A DNA stretch of 64,000 nt from Aestuariibacter sp. A3R04 (GCF_018860805.1 NZ_JAHKQR010000012.1:58918-122917); one strand, 5' to 3'; shown: positions 34,190 to 44,247, numbered from the stretch's first letter. Made by a program: numbers and translations. The notes: generated from the sequence alone by a model not told the origin.

Positions 34190-35566
34190 TTACTCGTGTT
34201 CTGTCTCAGCAATACCCAACCAAATCACCGTTTCAGCTAAATAGTCGAGGCTCACTTCGCCATCAATAACGCCAGAATCCAAATCCACTCGTACCATTGT
34301 TTTATCAATAGGATTTGAAATGTACACATGGTCACTATTGCCCGATACAGCCATCGTAAAAGAAAGCCCATCAGGCATATCAGCAGCACTGCCACTGGTC
34401 ACAGCCAACGACACTTCCGTATCCCAATGCTGGGCATCTCCTTCTCCGTGAGAGTGAAGTGCGGTTAGCCTGCCGGAAGAATCCAGTACAACGAAGTACT
34501 CGCCGGAGTAACTAAAGGCGTAAGAAACGGGGACCGCGTCATCGCCTAGTTCAAGTGCTACGTCACGCATGGAATTGGTTTCAGGGTCGATAGTGACCAA
34601 GGTCGCTTCACCGCCGCCATGGCCGGAAGCAACGCCAATGAAATAATCTCCGTGATGATGACCGTAAACAGAACCCACACGGACACTTGACAGTGAATCG
34701 GTATTGTCAATTTTAGATGATTCCCATTCGCCATCGTGTTGGTGAACAATCAACACGCCATCGCTACAACCAAATACGGAGTAAGTTTCAGAACTCGCTG
34801 CACCATGAAGATCCGGGCACTCTCCTGCAAATACCACTTCTTCTTCGTATTCATCGTCATGTAAATGGAAAACACCTACGCTATCAGGCAGAATTGTGTT
34901 TGCCGACGTACTTTCTGCATCATCGCGTCTGACCGTAGCAATAAGGTAGTCGTCCATAGGCTCAGCAACGCCGTGCATATTAACTGTATAAGCTAGTGTA
35001 GGAATTGCCGATGATTCCGCTGCAATATGCGTGTCGCTGACCACCTGCACTGATGCAGGCAAACCCGCATCGCTGTCGCCATCGTAAAACACGGCTAACT
35101 GGCCATCGTGCTTCACAAGGTGAGTGGGTCGACTGCCAGTAAGTGTCAAATCACTGGTTGCCGGAACTTGTTCGTAATCGTGCAAGTGATCAACGTGATC
35201 TTCCCGCCACAAACCGCCATCAATAAACGTCACTTCTCCAGTAGCTCGGTTACTCACTACAACGTAACGGTAGCCGCCTGAATGCGTAAGCGTATTCCCT
35301 TCGCTTGCCAGCGGAAAGGTATCAAGTTCCTGATTATCGTCCAGGTCAACAATAACCAACGCGTTAGCATCTGCATTGAGAATAGCAAGACGCCCTGCAC
35401 TCTCAATGGTTAAATCATCGTGGTCGTGTTCGCCACCACCGTCGTGATCATGGTCATCGACAATGGGGTCTTTTTCTATAATGTTCGTTTCCGCATCTCC
35501 ACATCCACCGAGTAAAGCGCCACTGATGGCTAGAGCCAATATGCTGAGTGTATTGTTTTTAGTCAT
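34190..35566 (-). CDS. His-rich beta-propeller lipoprotein, AztD-like zinc metallochaperone
   Basis: 458 residues. Lipoprotein signal ISGALLGGCGD, then a His/Asp stretch (VDDHDHDGGGEHDHDD) and a seven-bladed-propeller-like body with recurring blades (RLAILNADANALVIVDLDD, GYRYVVVSNRATGEVTFIDGG, YSVFGCSDGVLIVHQHDG). The HVDHLHDYEQVP segment recalls the DHGDHxDL motif of AztD. Family knowledge: AztD passes zinc to the AztC binding protein of an ABC importer; no aztABC is in the window. It lies 32 bp behind the TonB receptor in one operon, probably handing on zinc from the receptor. Confidence 0.78.
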   Translation of the reverse strand: MTKNNTLSILALAISGALLGGCGDAETNIIEKDPIVDDHDHDGGGEHDHDDLTIESAGRLAILNADANALVIVDLDDNQELDTFPLASEGNTLTHSGGYRYVVVSNRATGEVTFIDGGLWREDHVDHLHDYEQVPATSDLTLTGSRPTHLVKHDGQLAVFYDGDSDAGLPASVQVVSDTHIAAESSAIPTLAYTVNMHGVAEPMDDYLIATVRRDDAESTSANTILPDSVGVFHLHDDEYEEEVVFAGECPDLHGAASSETYSVFGCSDGVLIVHQHDGEWESSKIDNTDSLSSVRVGSVYGHHHGDYFIGVASGHGGGEATLVTIDPETNSMRDVALELGDDAVPVSYAFSYSGEYFVVLDSSGRLTALHSHGEGDAQHWDTEVSLAVTSGSAADMPDGLSFTMAVSGNSDHVYISNPIDKTMVRVDLDSGVIDGEVSLDYLAETVIWLGIAETEHE

Positions 35567-35598
35567 GATAAATTCCTTAAAATACCGTTGTGGTGGAC

Positions 35599-38019
35599 TT
35601 AGAAGTAACCACGCAGTCCTACGCCGATACTACGACCGGGGCGAGGTGCTAAATCTTTGAGAAATGAAGAGTGAACCCGCGCTTCGGTATCTGTTAAGTT
35701 TGTTCCCTTGAGGTAAACAGATACATCTTGAGAAAGAACGTTGAGATCATATGAAACGAAGGCATCAACCAGGGTGTAGCCGTTAGTTTCCGTTTCATAC
35801 TCAGCAATGTCGTCTTGCTTGTGATAGCGGGTAACATCAATATGAGCGCTTATGCTCTCAGTCTGATAGTTCAGTTGCAGACCGGTTCTCAGCGGTGGCG
35901 TTCGGGGCAAATCACCGCCGTCTTTAAGTTTAGCCCTGACATAGTCAGCAAAAAACTGCGCATTAAACTCTGCATTTACCTGCCAGGCTGCTTGTGCTTC
36001 GAAACCATGTAAAACGGCATCGTGTGAAGAAAACAGATACACTGGTAGTTCACTGTCGTGATCATGCTCATCCTCTGCGTCATGGTCATGCTCATCACCG
36101 TGGTCATGATCGTGCCCGCTTTCCGCAAATAAACCTGTTTCACTTTGAAAGTAATAGTTGTCTACCTGGTTATAAAAGGCATTCAGAACAAATCCAATAT
36201 CACCAGTGGTTTTGCGCAGCGTCAGGTCGATATTGTTCGACGTTTCTAAATCCACAGCTTGTTGCGAAAGACCAAGTGCGCTTTCCTCATCACCGGTTAA
36301 CGCAAATAACGCACCTACTTCATAAGTACGCGTGCCAATGTGAGGCCCAAAGGATAGTAGCTCAGAGGCAGAAGGCGCCCGCTGAGCGCGAGAGACGGAA
36401 AGCCCCACGTTATAGCCTTCGGTGAAATCCCATACTACACCCGCCGAAAAGGAAACTGGCGTAAACTCCTGCGATACATCGAAGACACGGGTTACCGTAG
36501 TTTCGTCGCTATGCTCATCATCATGATCGTGGTCATGATCATGGTCGTCATCGTCTTCTTCGTCATGATCGTGTGCTGCAATAGCGGGTAATAGTGTGTT
36601 GGCGGCATCAAGCGTAACTCGCTCAACCCGTGCCCCCAATTGCACCAATACGTTACCAAACCGCTGCTCCTCCATAATGCCTATGGCGAACATGTCTGCA
36701 GTGGAGGGCGGAGTGAACGCTTCTTCGCCGACGGCCGCAACATCACTGGTTTTGTAATGTAAACTTACCCCACCGTTCCACCCGGCCAGTGGCTGATGCA
36801 TAAGGGAGACACGCAGCTCATCGGTGTCATTTTCAAATAAGGTGCCAGTCACGTCCTGCTCAATTTCAGCGTGTTCGTAACTGGTGTGCCCGGCTTTAAA
36901 TTGCACACGTTGTAGTAATGTGTGATTGAAAGAATACTCCCCCAGAATCTGTACTTTGGTTTGCGAGAGATCGGCGTAAACCTCCTCTTCAGCTTCCTCA
37001 CCTCCGTGCGAATGGCCCGGTATGCCGTATTCCCGGTTAAAACGCTCCAGGGCAATACCAACATAACCGTTATCTGAGATATAGCTGGTACCAAGCGTGA
37101 TGCCATTGGAATCAGATGCACTGTTTTTAACTACATGCGGCGCATTCTGGCCTTCTTCATCATTGTCTGGTGCCACGGGAGTATCGTAGTCATCAGTTTC
37201 TCGCCAATAGCCATCAATATAAAAGCCCAGATTGCCCGCTCCGGTTGTCGCATTCACCGCGGCGAGTTTTTGGTCGTTCACCGAATCGGCTTCCAGGGTC
37301 CACTCTCCACGGGTAGTATTATCAGAGGGCACACGACCGTCTACCACATTGACTACGCCACCAATTGCTCCACTACCAAAAAATAGTGTTGCCGGGCCCC
37401 GTAATACTTCAATCTGCTGAGACGTCGACGCTTCTGAGGCAACGGCGTGATCTGGGCCAACCCGCGATACATCGCTCACGTCCAAACCATTTTGGGTGAC
37501 CAAAACCCGTGGACCACTCAACCCTCGAATAATGGGCGTGCTAGCGACATTGCCGTGGAAATTGGATTGCACACCAGGCAGTTTTTCCAGACTGTCGCCC
37601 AACGTCCCGGCCTGTTGACGACGAAGGGTCTCTCCACTCAATACGCTAACCGGCGATGCCGACTCCATGACCGACAAGTGTATTGGGGTTGCAAGGATAT
37701 CTATCACTTCAATGGATGATGGCGTAAGGACAAAATCCACAGTGAAATGCCGCCCGTCGTCAACCACAATATCTTGATGGAGATGGCCAAAACCGGGAGC
37801 CATTACATGCACACTATAGGTGCCAGGTTTTACCGAATTTATTGAAAACTCACCACTTTCATTCGTTTTTACACGAGTGCTACTCTGCTCCACGCGAAGT
37901 ACGGCCCCCGTCACGGGTACACCTTTGTCATCAAGCACGGTGCCGCTTATTGTTTCCGCCGCAACGGTGGGCACCTGCAAGGCACAACAAACCGCTACTG
38001 CGAGGTATTTTTGTCTCAT
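35599..38019 (-). CDS. TonB-dependent outer-membrane zinc receptor, ZnuD-like with His-rich loops
   Basis: 806 residues. Signal peptide, then a carboxypeptidase-regulatory-like beta domain (TISGTVLDDKGVPVTGAVLRV), a plug (GDSLEKLPGVQSNFHGN, PIIRGLSGPRVLVTQNG) and a 22-strand barrel ending in GLRGYF. Two extracellular loops are almost pure His/Asp/Glu (around residues 490-515 and 650-680), and a third has HSHGGEEAEEE. Family knowledge: ZnuD-type receptors bind zinc through such loops and import it with TonB energy. A perfect Zur box lies just upstream. First gene of the receptor/AztD-like unit. Confidence 0.92.
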   Translation of the reverse strand: MRQKYLAVAVCCALQVPTVAAETISGTVLDDKGVPVTGAVLRVEQSSTRVKTNESGEFSINSVKPGTYSVHVMAPGFGHLHQDIVVDDGRHFTVDFVLTPSSIEVIDILATPIHLSVMESASPVSVLSGETLRRQQAGTLGDSLEKLPGVQSNFHGNVASTPIIRGLSGPRVLVTQNGLDVSDVSRVGPDHAVASEASTSQQIEVLRGPATLFFGSGAIGGVVNVVDGRVPSDNTTRGEWTLEADSVNDQKLAAVNATTGAGNLGFYIDGYWRETDDYDTPVAPDNDEEGQNAPHVVKNSASDSNGITLGTSYISDNGYVGIALERFNREYGIPGHSHGGEEAEEEVYADLSQTKVQILGEYSFNHTLLQRVQFKAGHTSYEHAEIEQDVTGTLFENDTDELRVSLMHQPLAGWNGGVSLHYKTSDVAAVGEEAFTPPSTADMFAIGIMEEQRFGNVLVQLGARVERVTLDAANTLLPAIAAHDHDEEDDDDHDHDHDHDDEHSDETTVTRVFDVSQEFTPVSFSAGVVWDFTEGYNVGLSVSRAQRAPSASELLSFGPHIGTRTYEVGALFALTGDEESALGLSQQAVDLETSNNIDLTLRKTTGDIGFVLNAFYNQVDNYYFQSETGLFAESGHDHDHGDEHDHDAEDEHDHDSELPVYLFSSHDAVLHGFEAQAAWQVNAEFNAQFFADYVRAKLKDGGDLPRTPPLRTGLQLNYQTESISAHIDVTRYHKQDDIAEYETETNGYTLVDAFVSYDLNVLSQDVSVYLKGTNLTDTEARVHSSFLKDLAPRPGRSIGVGLRGYF

Positions 38020-38052
38020 CTGTCTATTCCATGGCTACGAACATAATGCAAT

Positions 38053-38065
38053 GTTATATTATAAC
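38053..38065. promoter_or_regulatory. Zur box upstream of the TonB receptor
   Basis: GTTATA-T-TATAAC, preceded by AAT, same core as the box at 34131 and 34 bp before the receptor start codon. Confidence 0.87.
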
Positions 38066-38165
38066 AACAAGGTAATTCAATAAGTATTCACAGAGATACC
38101 CTGAAATGCTGGACGCAATACTCCGGTCTGCTACTCTTTACTAGCGCGTTTTTTTGGGAAACCTC

Positions 38166-38834
38166 ATGTACTTATTTAACAGGCTCAATAATTGTAGCCG
38201 GTCGGTATGCTTACTATTTTTGTTATTGATAACGGCAGCCCGAGCACATGGAGCAACACTGAGTGTGTCTGTTTTCAATCACGAAGGTTCTCCCTTATCC
38301 AACATGGTGGTAAGTGCCAGGCCTCTAAGTGGTGTGGCGGGAAGTTCCTCGCTGCGTGCAGAAATGGACCAAATTAATCGACAGTTTGTGCCTCACTTTC
38401 TGGTGGTACAGAAAGGCACCTACGTTCAGTTCCCCAATTCAGACTCTATTAAACATCACGTATTCTCATTTTCACCGGCGAAACGATTTCAATTACTGTT
38501 GGATAAGAATGCTGAACAACCGCCGTTGTTGTTTGACCAGGCAGGTATTGTGGAGCTGGGATGCAATGTGCACGACTGGATGCTTGGTTATATTTACGTG
38601 GTCGACACCCCTTATTTCACAGGTACCAACACAAAGGGCAATGCAGACATCGCACTACCTGTCGGAGATTTTGAGGTGTCGGTATGGCACCCCCGCATGC
38701 AGGAAGCAAAAGAGGTATTGCTGCAACGGGTAACCCTCTCACAAAATACCCGCCTCGTCTTTACCCTGAAACGCCCTTTACTGCCCGATTACGCGGGCTA
38801 TGAATCAGACGACGAGTTTGGAGATTATGAATAG
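38166..38834 (+). CDS. Secreted cupredoxin-domain protein
   Basis: 222 residues from MYLFNRLNNCSRSVC; a TTG four codons upstream is less likely. A signal peptide ends near ARAHG. The domain is a plastocyanin-like beta barrel with all type-1 copper ligands in order: His in KHHVFSF, Cys in ELGCNVHDWM, His in the same motif and Met at its end. Database members are often labelled methylamine utilisation protein. Residues after ~150 add a carboxypeptidase-regulatory-like strand set. It overlaps the GGDEF-EAL gene by 8 bp, so it is tightly coupled to a signalling protein and could report copper or redox state. Confidence 0.84.
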   Translation: MYLFNRLNNCSRSVCLLFLLLITAARAHGATLSVSVFNHEGSPLSNMVVSARPLSGVAGSSSLRAEMDQINRQFVPHFLVVQKGTYVQFPNSDSIKHHVFSFSPAKRFQLLLDKNAEQPPLLFDQAGIVELGCNVHDWMLGYIYVVDTPYFTGTNTKGNADIALPVGDFEVSVWHPRMQEAKEVLLQRVTLSQNTRLVFTLKRPLLPDYAGYESDDEFGDYE

Positions 38835-41199
38835 CTGGTTACAGGTACCAATGCGATCGCTAAAGAACAGGATGCAATTGTTCTTTCTCGTGCTGATAAT
38901 AAGCGTAGTGGCGCTCACACTTCTGCTCGTGCGTTCTGCAACTTATTCCCACTCTACCAGTCAACTACTCGCGCAAATCATTACTTCTGAACGCGTCATT
39001 GAAGACAAACTAAATAATCACGCAGAGTTACTGCTTCGCGCTACCGATAACCTGTCTGGGAATTTCACGATAAAACAATACATTGCAGCTGCCAATGACG
39101 ACAGAGCATCACTGGATGTCGCAATGCAAAATCAGCAGGCGCGCATTTCCGCAGACATCTACTTCGTACTCGACAAAGAGAAAAATGTTGTTGCCGCCTC
39201 ATCGGCGACACTTGATCCGCCTGCAAATATTACCCCCTTCATAACTCCGGGCATTAGCTGGCTTTCCCTCCCTGAGGGAGTGTTTCTGGTAAAAGGAGTA
39301 CCGGTAAAATTTGTCGAGCGCTCTCGCAATACCGACGCGTGGGTGTTTCTTGGTTACCGTGCAGACAGTCTGATTAACAGCGATATTGGACGGTTAACCG
39401 ATCTGGACGTTAATCTGATCCTCCCCTCGGAAAATCGCATGCTGGGATCAACCTTACCTCCGCGCTTGGCTGCCGCTTTTTTACACAGCACGCCAGCTGA
39501 AAAAATGTCCGCAAACGAGTTGCACCGCACCACCCTTGAAGGCGTCGACTATCTATATACGTTGAAACCCATCGGACGACTTGCCTCCGACGATGTCGAA
39601 CTGGTTATGCTTACGCCCCAAGACAAAGCCTATTTGTCTTATAACAGCATGCTTGGTCAGTTGATAGGCCTGTTGTTGGTCGCCGGCACCATTTCGTTAG
39701 CCGGCGGAGTGTTTTTGTCGAAAGGCGTTACCGGCCCACTCAATAAGCTGGCAAAAGCAGCTAACAAAATTCGTCAGGGTAGTCACGTTGCTAAATTTCC
39801 CGCTTCCAGTACATTGGAAGTCGATGCGCTTTCACTGGCTTTGAGCGACATGCAAGACGGCATTGAAAGCCGTGAGAAACAAATTCAGCACCTTGCCTAT
39901 TTCGATGACCTCACCGGGTTACCGAACCGCAACCAGTTTGTGACGTATCTCAACAAAGCCATTGCGAACCAGGAAAATAACACAGTAATGGTGCTAATGA
40001 TGGACATTGACCGCTTCAAAGAAATTAACGATACCGTGGGTCATGAAACCGGCGATGTTCTGCTTAAACACATCGCTAAGCGTATTCAGCAACAAGACAG
40101 CCTTCCCGGCTTACTGGCCCGATTGGGAGGCGATGAATACGGCATGGTCATCACCGTTAACAATGACAACGATGTGGAACCATTGATAGGACAAGTTGTG
40201 GCAGCATTTGATCAACCCTTTAATATTGATGGGCTGGTGCTGGATATTGATTGCAGCATTGGTGCCGCTTGCTTCCCTGCTGACGCCACCACCCCTCAGG
40301 GCCTCATGCAATGTGCCGATATCGCCCTTTACAGCTGTAAAGACGGTCACCACAATTTCGCGAGATACTCCGCATCGCTGAACAAGTATTCCGTGCAGCG
40401 CCTGAATTTAATGTCAGAGCTTAAAAGCGCATTGCAGGAGGGGCAACTGCAATATTATTACCAGCCAAAACTGCAAATAGATACATTGTCCATTACCAGC
40501 GTCGAATGCCTCATGCGTTGGATCCACCCCGTGCATGGTTTTATTCCGCCGGATGAATTCATTCCACTGGCAGAACAAACCGGCGCGATCAGGCATGTGA
40601 CTAACTGGGGTTTACGCACTGCCCTTTCCCGTCAGCAACAGTGGCGGGAGCAAGGGCACAATATTAGCGTTGCGGTGAATATTTCTGCGGTCGATCTTAT
40701 CGATATGACCCTCCCCACACTGGTCAGTGATTTGCTGTCTGAGTTCAATGCCGAACCGGAATACCTCACTTTGGAGGTAACAGAAAGTGCCATTATGTCA
40801 GACCCTCAAAATGCCCTCAGAGCGTTAAATGCCTTAAAACGAATGGGCATCAAGTTATCTATTGACGATTTTGGAACCGGTTATTCATCTATGGCTCAAT
40901 TAAAAGACATGCCGGTACACGAGCTTAAAATTGACAAAGCATTTGTGCTTGCGCTGGCCACCAACAATGATGACAAGACGATTGTAAATACCATGGTATC
41001 GCTGGCAAAGAATTTAGGGTTAGAAGTGGTCGCGGAGGGCGTCGAAGACGGGGCATCGCTGCAATACCTTCGCAGCGTGGGGTGCACAAAAGCTCAAGGC
41101 TACTTTATTGCCAAACCATTACCGGAACAAGCGTTTTCAGATTGGTTAAGAGCCTTTACTCCTGACTGCCTCGACGAGGGGAAATGTATAAATCCATGA
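38827..41199 (+). CDS. Membrane GGDEF-EAL protein with periplasmic sensor domain
   Basis: 790 residues from MNSWLQVPMRSLKNRMQLF, with TTTGGAG just before the ATG. Membrane helices at ~17-37 and ~275-298 enclose a ~240-residue periplasmic region of the CACHE type. Then a HAMP-like stretch (GVTGPLNKLAKAANKIRQGSHV), a GGDEF domain with GGDEYG and an EAL domain with ECLMRW (Glu kept, Ala replaced by Cys), NISAVDL, EVTESAIM, DDFGTGYSSM, AEGVED. Both active sites look usable, so the net direction of c-di-GMP change is unknown. It overlaps the genes on both sides, suggesting that the cupredoxin and the outer-membrane protein belong to its input pathway. Confidence 0.9.
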   Translation: MNSWLQVPMRSLKNRMQLFFLVLIISVVALTLLLVRSATYSHSTSQLLAQIITSERVIEDKLNNHAELLLRATDNLSGNFTIKQYIAAANDDRASLDVAMQNQQARISADIYFVLDKEKNVVAASSATLDPPANITPFITPGISWLSLPEGVFLVKGVPVKFVERSRNTDAWVFLGYRADSLINSDIGRLTDLDVNLILPSENRMLGSTLPPRLAAAFLHSTPAEKMSANELHRTTLEGVDYLYTLKPIGRLASDDVELVMLTPQDKAYLSYNSMLGQLIGLLLVAGTISLAGGVFLSKGVTGPLNKLAKAANKIRQGSHVAKFPASSTLEVDALSLALSDMQDGIESREKQIQHLAYFDDLTGLPNRNQFVTYLNKAIANQENNTVMVLMMDIDRFKEINDTVGHETGDVLLKHIAKRIQQQDSLPGLLARLGGDEYGMVITVNNDNDVEPLIGQVVAAFDQPFNIDGLVLDIDCSIGAACFPADATTPQGLMQCADIALYSCKDGHHNFARYSASLNKYSVQRLNLMSELKSALQEGQLQYYYQPKLQIDTLSITSVECLMRWIHPVHGFIPPDEFIPLAEQTGAIRHVTNWGLRTALSRQQQWREQGHNISVAVNISAVDLIDMTLPTLVSDLLSEFNAEPEYLTLEVTESAIMSDPQNALRALNALKRMGIKLSIDDFGTGYSSMAQLKDMPVHELKIDKAFVLALATNNDDKTIVNTMVSLAKNLGLEVVAEGVEDGASLQYLRSVGCTKAQGYFIAKPLPEQAFSDWLRAFTPDCLDEGKCINP

Positions 41200-42413
41200 T
41201 ACATTATCTCCGCTTTTCAGCGCTTTTCGCCACATTGCTTTGGACGCATCACGGGTTTGCCCTGGACGTCAGTGGCAAAGTACAAGCGGGCATCTATTCC
41301 GCCGAATCTCCTAATACCTGGCTCGACAAAGGTACAGGTGTTACCCGTTTCGACACTTCGGGTATTCATGTTCAACAGGCGATTATTCAAATCAACCAGT
41401 CAGTAACGCCGAGTACAGACATACAAGCCGATGCCAGTTATTACCCCGATGGCGACCAGCACCTGGGGTTTACTCAGTTTCAAATACGCTATAAACCCTT
41501 GATATCAGGCAACGTAAAGTGGCGTGCCAGAGCCGGCTTTTTTTATCCGGCTATGTCCCTTGAAAACGTAGATAAGGGGTGGCTCTCGCCTTACACCTAT
41601 ACCCAGTCAGCCATTAATAGTTGGCTTGGAGAAGAACTTCGGGTAGCCGGGGCCGAGTTCACCTTATACCGTCCGGGCCGTGCCGCTAGAAGCCCCTGGA
41701 GTTGGGAGTTACACGCCGCCGCGTACAAAGGCAATGACCCCTTGGGAACAGTACTGACCTGGAGAGGTTTTGCATTACACGACAGACAAAGCCTGCATCA
41801 CGAACGACTGGAGTTTGCAGCCTACCCCAGCGTAACAGACAGCAACGGCATTTGGCACCCCAGCTGGGTAGAACCTTTTAGCGAGCTTGATGCCAAATGG
41901 GGCATTTATATTGGGGCCCATCTCGACTATCAGCGCCAAGCCAAGTTGCGGTACTACTACTACGATAATCTTGCAAATCCTAACGCGGTCAACCACCAAC
42001 GTCTTTACGCCTGGCGAACCCGTTTCCACTCGCTGGCATTTCAGCATAACATCTCATCCTCTACCCGGATTATCGCACAGTGGATGTTAGGCGACACGCT
42101 AATGGGAGAGCGGTTTGTTTACACCGATTTCCAGGCGTTTTATGCCATGATAAGCCACAAGGCTGGCCAGCACCGGTTCAGTGCCCGGGGCGATGTATTT
42201 GATGTCAGGGAAGACGATATTTTTCCCAACGATCAAAACAACAGCCACGGAAGCGCCCTTACAGCGAACTGGCGCTACAACCTTTCTGAACACTGGCAAC
42301 TTGGCGCAGAATACTCCCTGGTATCGAGCCGCGCGGACAATCGCGTGCAGCTCAATGAAGCCATACGTGCAACACAGCAGCAAATGCTACTTGTACTTGA
42401 GTACAATTGGTAA
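41184..42413 (+). CDS. Outer-membrane beta-barrel (porin-like) protein
   Basis: 409 residues. A signal peptide ends in HHGFA; a second ATG four codons in is possible. The mature protein alternates polar and hydrophobic residues as barrel strands (DVSGKVQAGIY, QFQIRYKPLISGNVKWRARAGFFYP, HLDYQRQAKLRYYYYDNL) and ends with an aromatic (VLEYNW), the usual signal for the Bam machinery. No specific porin family recognised. Its start lies inside the end of the GGDEF-EAL gene (16-bp overlap), completing a three-gene operon. Confidence 0.75.
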   Translation: MYKSMIHYLRFSALFATLLWTHHGFALDVSGKVQAGIYSAESPNTWLDKGTGVTRFDTSGIHVQQAIIQINQSVTPSTDIQADASYYPDGDQHLGFTQFQIRYKPLISGNVKWRARAGFFYPAMSLENVDKGWLSPYTYTQSAINSWLGEELRVAGAEFTLYRPGRAARSPWSWELHAAAYKGNDPLGTVLTWRGFALHDRQSLHHERLEFAAYPSVTDSNGIWHPSWVEPFSELDAKWGIYIGAHLDYQRQAKLRYYYYDNLANPNAVNHQRLYAWRTRFHSLAFQHNISSSTRIIAQWMLGDTLMGERFVYTDFQAFYAMISHKAGQHRFSARGDVFDVREDDIFPNDQNNSHGSALTANWRYNLSEHWQLGAEYSLVSSRADNRVQLNEAIRATQQQMLLVLEYNW

Positions 42414-42473
42414 TTCAGATGAAGCGCGCTGGCTAGCAATTCGAAAACCGCCAGGTGCAGCGCGCCAACAACA

Positions 42474-44048
42474 CTACTGAGAAATGTCGTTTAGTCCATC
42501 GATAATATACAGCGTATTACCATCAATCGTGTTTTGCCCTGCATCTAGATATTTTTGCTCAAGCACGCCGGAAGAGGACCAGGTTGCAAAGTCATCGTCA
42601 TTAATCACACCAATAGTGGTGTTGTTGATCATCCACATGCCTTCGAGCTTGTCGTGGGGATAGCCAACTTCTGCGACTAAATCTACCAAAAATGTCTTCT
42701 CCACGGGCATAATGCCAGCGTTAGTAAGTCCTTCCCAACCTTCATTGAGCACCACTTCTTCAACGGTGGACCCATTTTTCGTTAAACCAAGACTTTCATC
42801 TTGCACCCAGGTTACATCTTCATCCACGGCTTCCAAATCAGTAGCATTGGCGATATCAATTACGTACAAATGCTTCATCGCTTCCGGGTTGTCATTGTAA
42901 AATGCGCCGTCACGTTCAATAACGACAAACTTAGTATCGTTCACAGCAAAAATGCCTGACTGTGAATTCTGAGTTTTTTCCTGCTTATAGAGGTATTGGG
43001 AAACAGCGCCGTCTTCCAGGTTCACAGCAACGATTCTTACCACATCGAGGTTTTTCACTGCTGAGCCAGGGTTGTACATGGTGGATTGCATTATCCCCAC
43101 CAGCGTTTTCTCATCTGGCGTTACCGCTAAACCTTCCATCCCCCTGTTGGCACGACGATTTGCGTATTCTGCAGGTAGGGTAAACACATTTCGCTCATCA
43201 TCAGCAAATGCATTGATCCGACCAATCTCCTTGCCGCTGGCATCGAAATGCACAATGTGCGGGCCGTATTCATCACTTACCCAGAAGGTACCATCAGACA
43301 AAGCAACTAAACCTTCGCTGTCCAAACCAAAGTCATCCAATTTGATTGGATTCGTGGTTTCATCATATGGCTGTGACATATCTTCCCGAATGACTTCCAC
43401 CGAGCCATCGTCATTCACAGCATACGGTGTTTCACCGGTTCCACCAAGCGCCGATGAATTAGGTAAGCCGGTAATGGGGTTGCCATCGGTGTCTTTTAAT
43501 AAAATATCAGCGAGCTTTTTCACGTCGCCATTTGCCTGTAATTCAAACAATCCAATGCGCGGCGTATAATCCGGCGTGGGGAATACTTTCCCCGTCCCTT
43601 GATCGCCGGTATAGGAAGCATTTGGACCGCGGTCGGTTAGTGCGTAAAACTGATTTGCTTCAGTAGGGTGTTTAACCATGTCAGAGCCATAGCCACCATT
43701 GCGTACTTCAAACATCATGCCCGGTGACGCACCATCCTCCAGAGTATTTCGCAGCACGGAATAAGGCAAGCGGGAGCCAGTAACCCCCACGTTGTTGGCA
43801 TCGCAGTCATAGGTGGTAGCTGTTACTTCACTGTCGTCCAGGGATCCGTTTTCATTACTATCAAGGCCGGAAGTGATAACGGTACCGCCAAAAAAGCAAT
43901 GACTATCGCCCACGCCAAGCGTATTGTGCGCAATCAAGCTATTGAGACCGTTTGAACCATTGGTTCCATTGTCACCATCGTCACCGTCCAGTGAACAACC
44001 AGATAAAATTCCAGCCAAAGTGAAGGCGAGAAGTGTTTTCTTTAGCAT
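42474..44048 (-). CDS. Lipoprotein with esterase-like activity of phytase domain
   Basis: 524 residues from MLKKTLLAFTLAGILSGCS, with AAAGGAATCACGTT before the ATG; the longer frame is rejected. The lipobox is LSGCS, followed by a Gly/Asp/Asn linker (GDDGDNGTNGSNG) and a beta-propeller-like domain with LTDRGPNASYTGD, DSEGLVALSDGTFWVSDEYGPHIVHFDASG and RANRGMEGLAVTPDEKT, all typical of the esterase-like phytase family. Family knowledge: some members hydrolyse phosphate esters; most are untested. It stands alone between the barrel operon and nadE. Confidence 0.84.
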   Translation of the reverse strand: MLKKTLLAFTLAGILSGCSLDGDDGDNGTNGSNGLNSLIAHNTLGVGDSHCFFGGTVITSGLDSNENGSLDDSEVTATTYDCDANNVGVTGSRLPYSVLRNTLEDGASPGMMFEVRNGGYGSDMVKHPTEANQFYALTDRGPNASYTGDQGTGKVFPTPDYTPRIGLFELQANGDVKKLADILLKDTDGNPITGLPNSSALGGTGETPYAVNDDGSVEVIREDMSQPYDETTNPIKLDDFGLDSEGLVALSDGTFWVSDEYGPHIVHFDASGKEIGRINAFADDERNVFTLPAEYANRRANRGMEGLAVTPDEKTLVGIMQSTMYNPGSAVKNLDVVRIVAVNLEDGAVSQYLYKQEKTQNSQSGIFAVNDTKFVVIERDGAFYNDNPEAMKHLYVIDIANATDLEAVDEDVTWVQDESLGLTKNGSTVEEVVLNEGWEGLTNAGIMPVEKTFLVDLVAEVGYPHDKLEGMWMINNTTIGVINDDDFATWSSSGVLEQKYLDAGQNTIDGNTLYIIDGLNDISQ

Positions 44049-44247
44049 AACGTGATTCCTTTCAGAATAGGGAGTGTTAAGCGCGCGGCACAAAGTAAGT
44101 AACAACGCGACGTATTTAGATACAAAAGAATCTACACTACGCAGTTAACTTGAATTTTTTATGAAAAGAAGATGACGTTTTATCTTGCGGATACAGATAG
44201 TTGATAAAGCAGAGCTTCCTTGCTCCACCACGATGCAATTTCTATAA

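Noticed and set aside
36035..36120. Second stretch of GTCATG/CATGGTC-like tandem repeats inside the TonB receptor gene
   Set aside because: It is explained by His-Asp codons of an extracellular loop; unit length is irregular.
44100..44247. Search for tRNA or small RNA between the phytase-like gene and nadE
   Set aside because: No cloverleaf, hairpin with T-run or promoter pair was recognised.
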